Source: Sclerurus mexicanus
Taxonomy: Eukaryota; Chordata; Aves; Passeriformes; Furnariidae
Length of the DNA stretch: 64,000 nt
Direction: 5' to 3'
NCBI GenBank assembly: GCA_013396755.1
Contig: VWZF01003022.1
Coordinates: 172,138-236,137, forward strand
A model generated the notes under the pieces. It worked only from the letters and a program-made list of their open reading frames with translations, did no database searches and was not told where the DNA came from. Positions 63,669 through 64,000 of the stretch are shown here, piece by piece (positions within the stretch are counted from its first letter, which is position 1; the number at the start of each line of letters is the position of its first letter). The position numbers and the translations under genes were made by a program.

Positions 63669-63787
63669 ACATTTGGGAGCTGGAGCCCAGCCCCCAGTGC
63701 CTGCCCCGAGAAACAGCTAAGAAAAGAATGGCTGATAGCTTTTCATTCCCACTTAATGGCTGGAAAGATTAGGGGGTGGGGAGCAGG
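63669..63787 (+). other. Candidate exon in GC-rich right edge
   Basis: A strong 3' splice site (TTTTTTTCTCTCCCTTGCC, then AATACAG ending at 63668) precedes 119 bases that are open in the first frame (39 codons plus two bases). They end at GCAGG|GTGAGA, a good 5' splice site at 63788. The peptide begins TFGSWSPAPSACPEKQ and contains FHSHLMAGK. I do not recognise a domain. A purine-rich G-tract cluster (GGGGG at 63772, GGGG at 63778, GGG at 63786) overlaps the donor site. It could equally be an untranslated exon or chance. Confidence 0.3.
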
Positions 63788-63936
63788 GTGAGAGGTTTTT
63801 CCGGGTGTTTTGCTCCACTTCCTTCCTCTGGCTGTGGTGTGGGTAGTGGTCAGTGTTTGCTGGGCTGGTGGAAGCACTTGGAGGGAGCTCCCTTGCCTTG
63901 ATCCCCCAACTCCTCTTGCACTATGCTGTATTTCAG

Positions 63937-64000
63937 AGAGAGAAGTTGCCGCTATCTGGATTTGCTACAGACTCCTGGAGGGCCAATGCCACCTGCAGAG
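63937..64000 (+). other. Candidate exon cut by the window edge
   Basis: TGCTGTATTTCAG ending at 63936 is a plausible 3' splice site. The 64 bases after it are open in all three frames. If spliced to the donor at 63788, the joined frame continues without a stop into ERSCRYLDLLQTPGG-like sequence. The intron would be 149 bases, short but not unusual in birds. Alternatively an ATG at 63923 (purine at -3, in-frame TGA 21 bases upstream of it) could start a protein in the same frame that runs 26 codons to the edge. No protein match is recognised. Confidence 0.25.

Noticed and set aside
1..64000. tRNA, snRNA, rRNA, CRISPR arrays or bacterial genes
   Set aside because: No tRNA B-box-like fold, spaced identical direct repeats, or Shine-Dalgarno/operon layout was seen. 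The sequence is eukaryotic noncoding DNA.

Overview
The window reads as noncoding nuclear DNA from a bird. It is AT-rich (roughly 35-38% GC by eye), has no dense gene content, and carries two kinds of interspersed repeat typical of avian genomes: CR1 LINE fragments and one avian-type endogenous retroviral LTR. The LTR type and the many A/T-rich (GTTTT)n-like tracts suggest a neoavian bird, possibly a passerine. That narrower placement is an inference from memory of such repeats. No tRNA, rRNA, snRNA, CRISPR array, bacterial gene or intact protein-coding gene is visible.

Layout. 1-3911: unique AT-rich DNA with a GC-richer patch at about 1160-1760. 3912-4086: CR1 3' tail, + strand. 4087-13784: unique DNA with several microsatellites. 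13785-14462: old, strongly diverged CR1 ORF2/3' fragment, + strand. 14463-35410: unique DNA with a GT microsatellite, short tandem duplications, and an unassigned GC-rich block near 29000-29650. 35411-38280: the largest element, a 5'-truncated CR1 of about 2.9 kb on the - strand, with recognisable but broken endonuclease and reverse-transcriptase segments. 41788-41970: a second, short CR1 RT fragment, - strand. 43522-43725: CR1 ORF2 C-terminus/3' end, + strand. 51208-52191: a solo LTR, - strand, with an internal tandem-repeat array and a near-matching 5-bp target duplication. 52192-63045: unique DNA with simple repeats, a promoter-like stretch near 55200-55425 and a possible conserved noncoding element near 59690-59900. 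63046-63131: another CR1 tail next to an AT-rich minisatellite. 63640-64000: GC rises, with two candidate exons that stay open in a compatible frame up to the window edge.

There is no pathway or operon to reconstruct. The recognisable coding material is dead retroelement sequence. The host-gene signals are a few candidate exons (5692-5764, 49551-49727, 55373-55421, 63669-63787 and 63937-64000), all predicted from splice-site and reading-frame patterns only and not matched to any known protein. The likeliest setting is an intron or intergenic desert flanking a gene that begins or continues beyond the right edge. I found no convincing new biological system.
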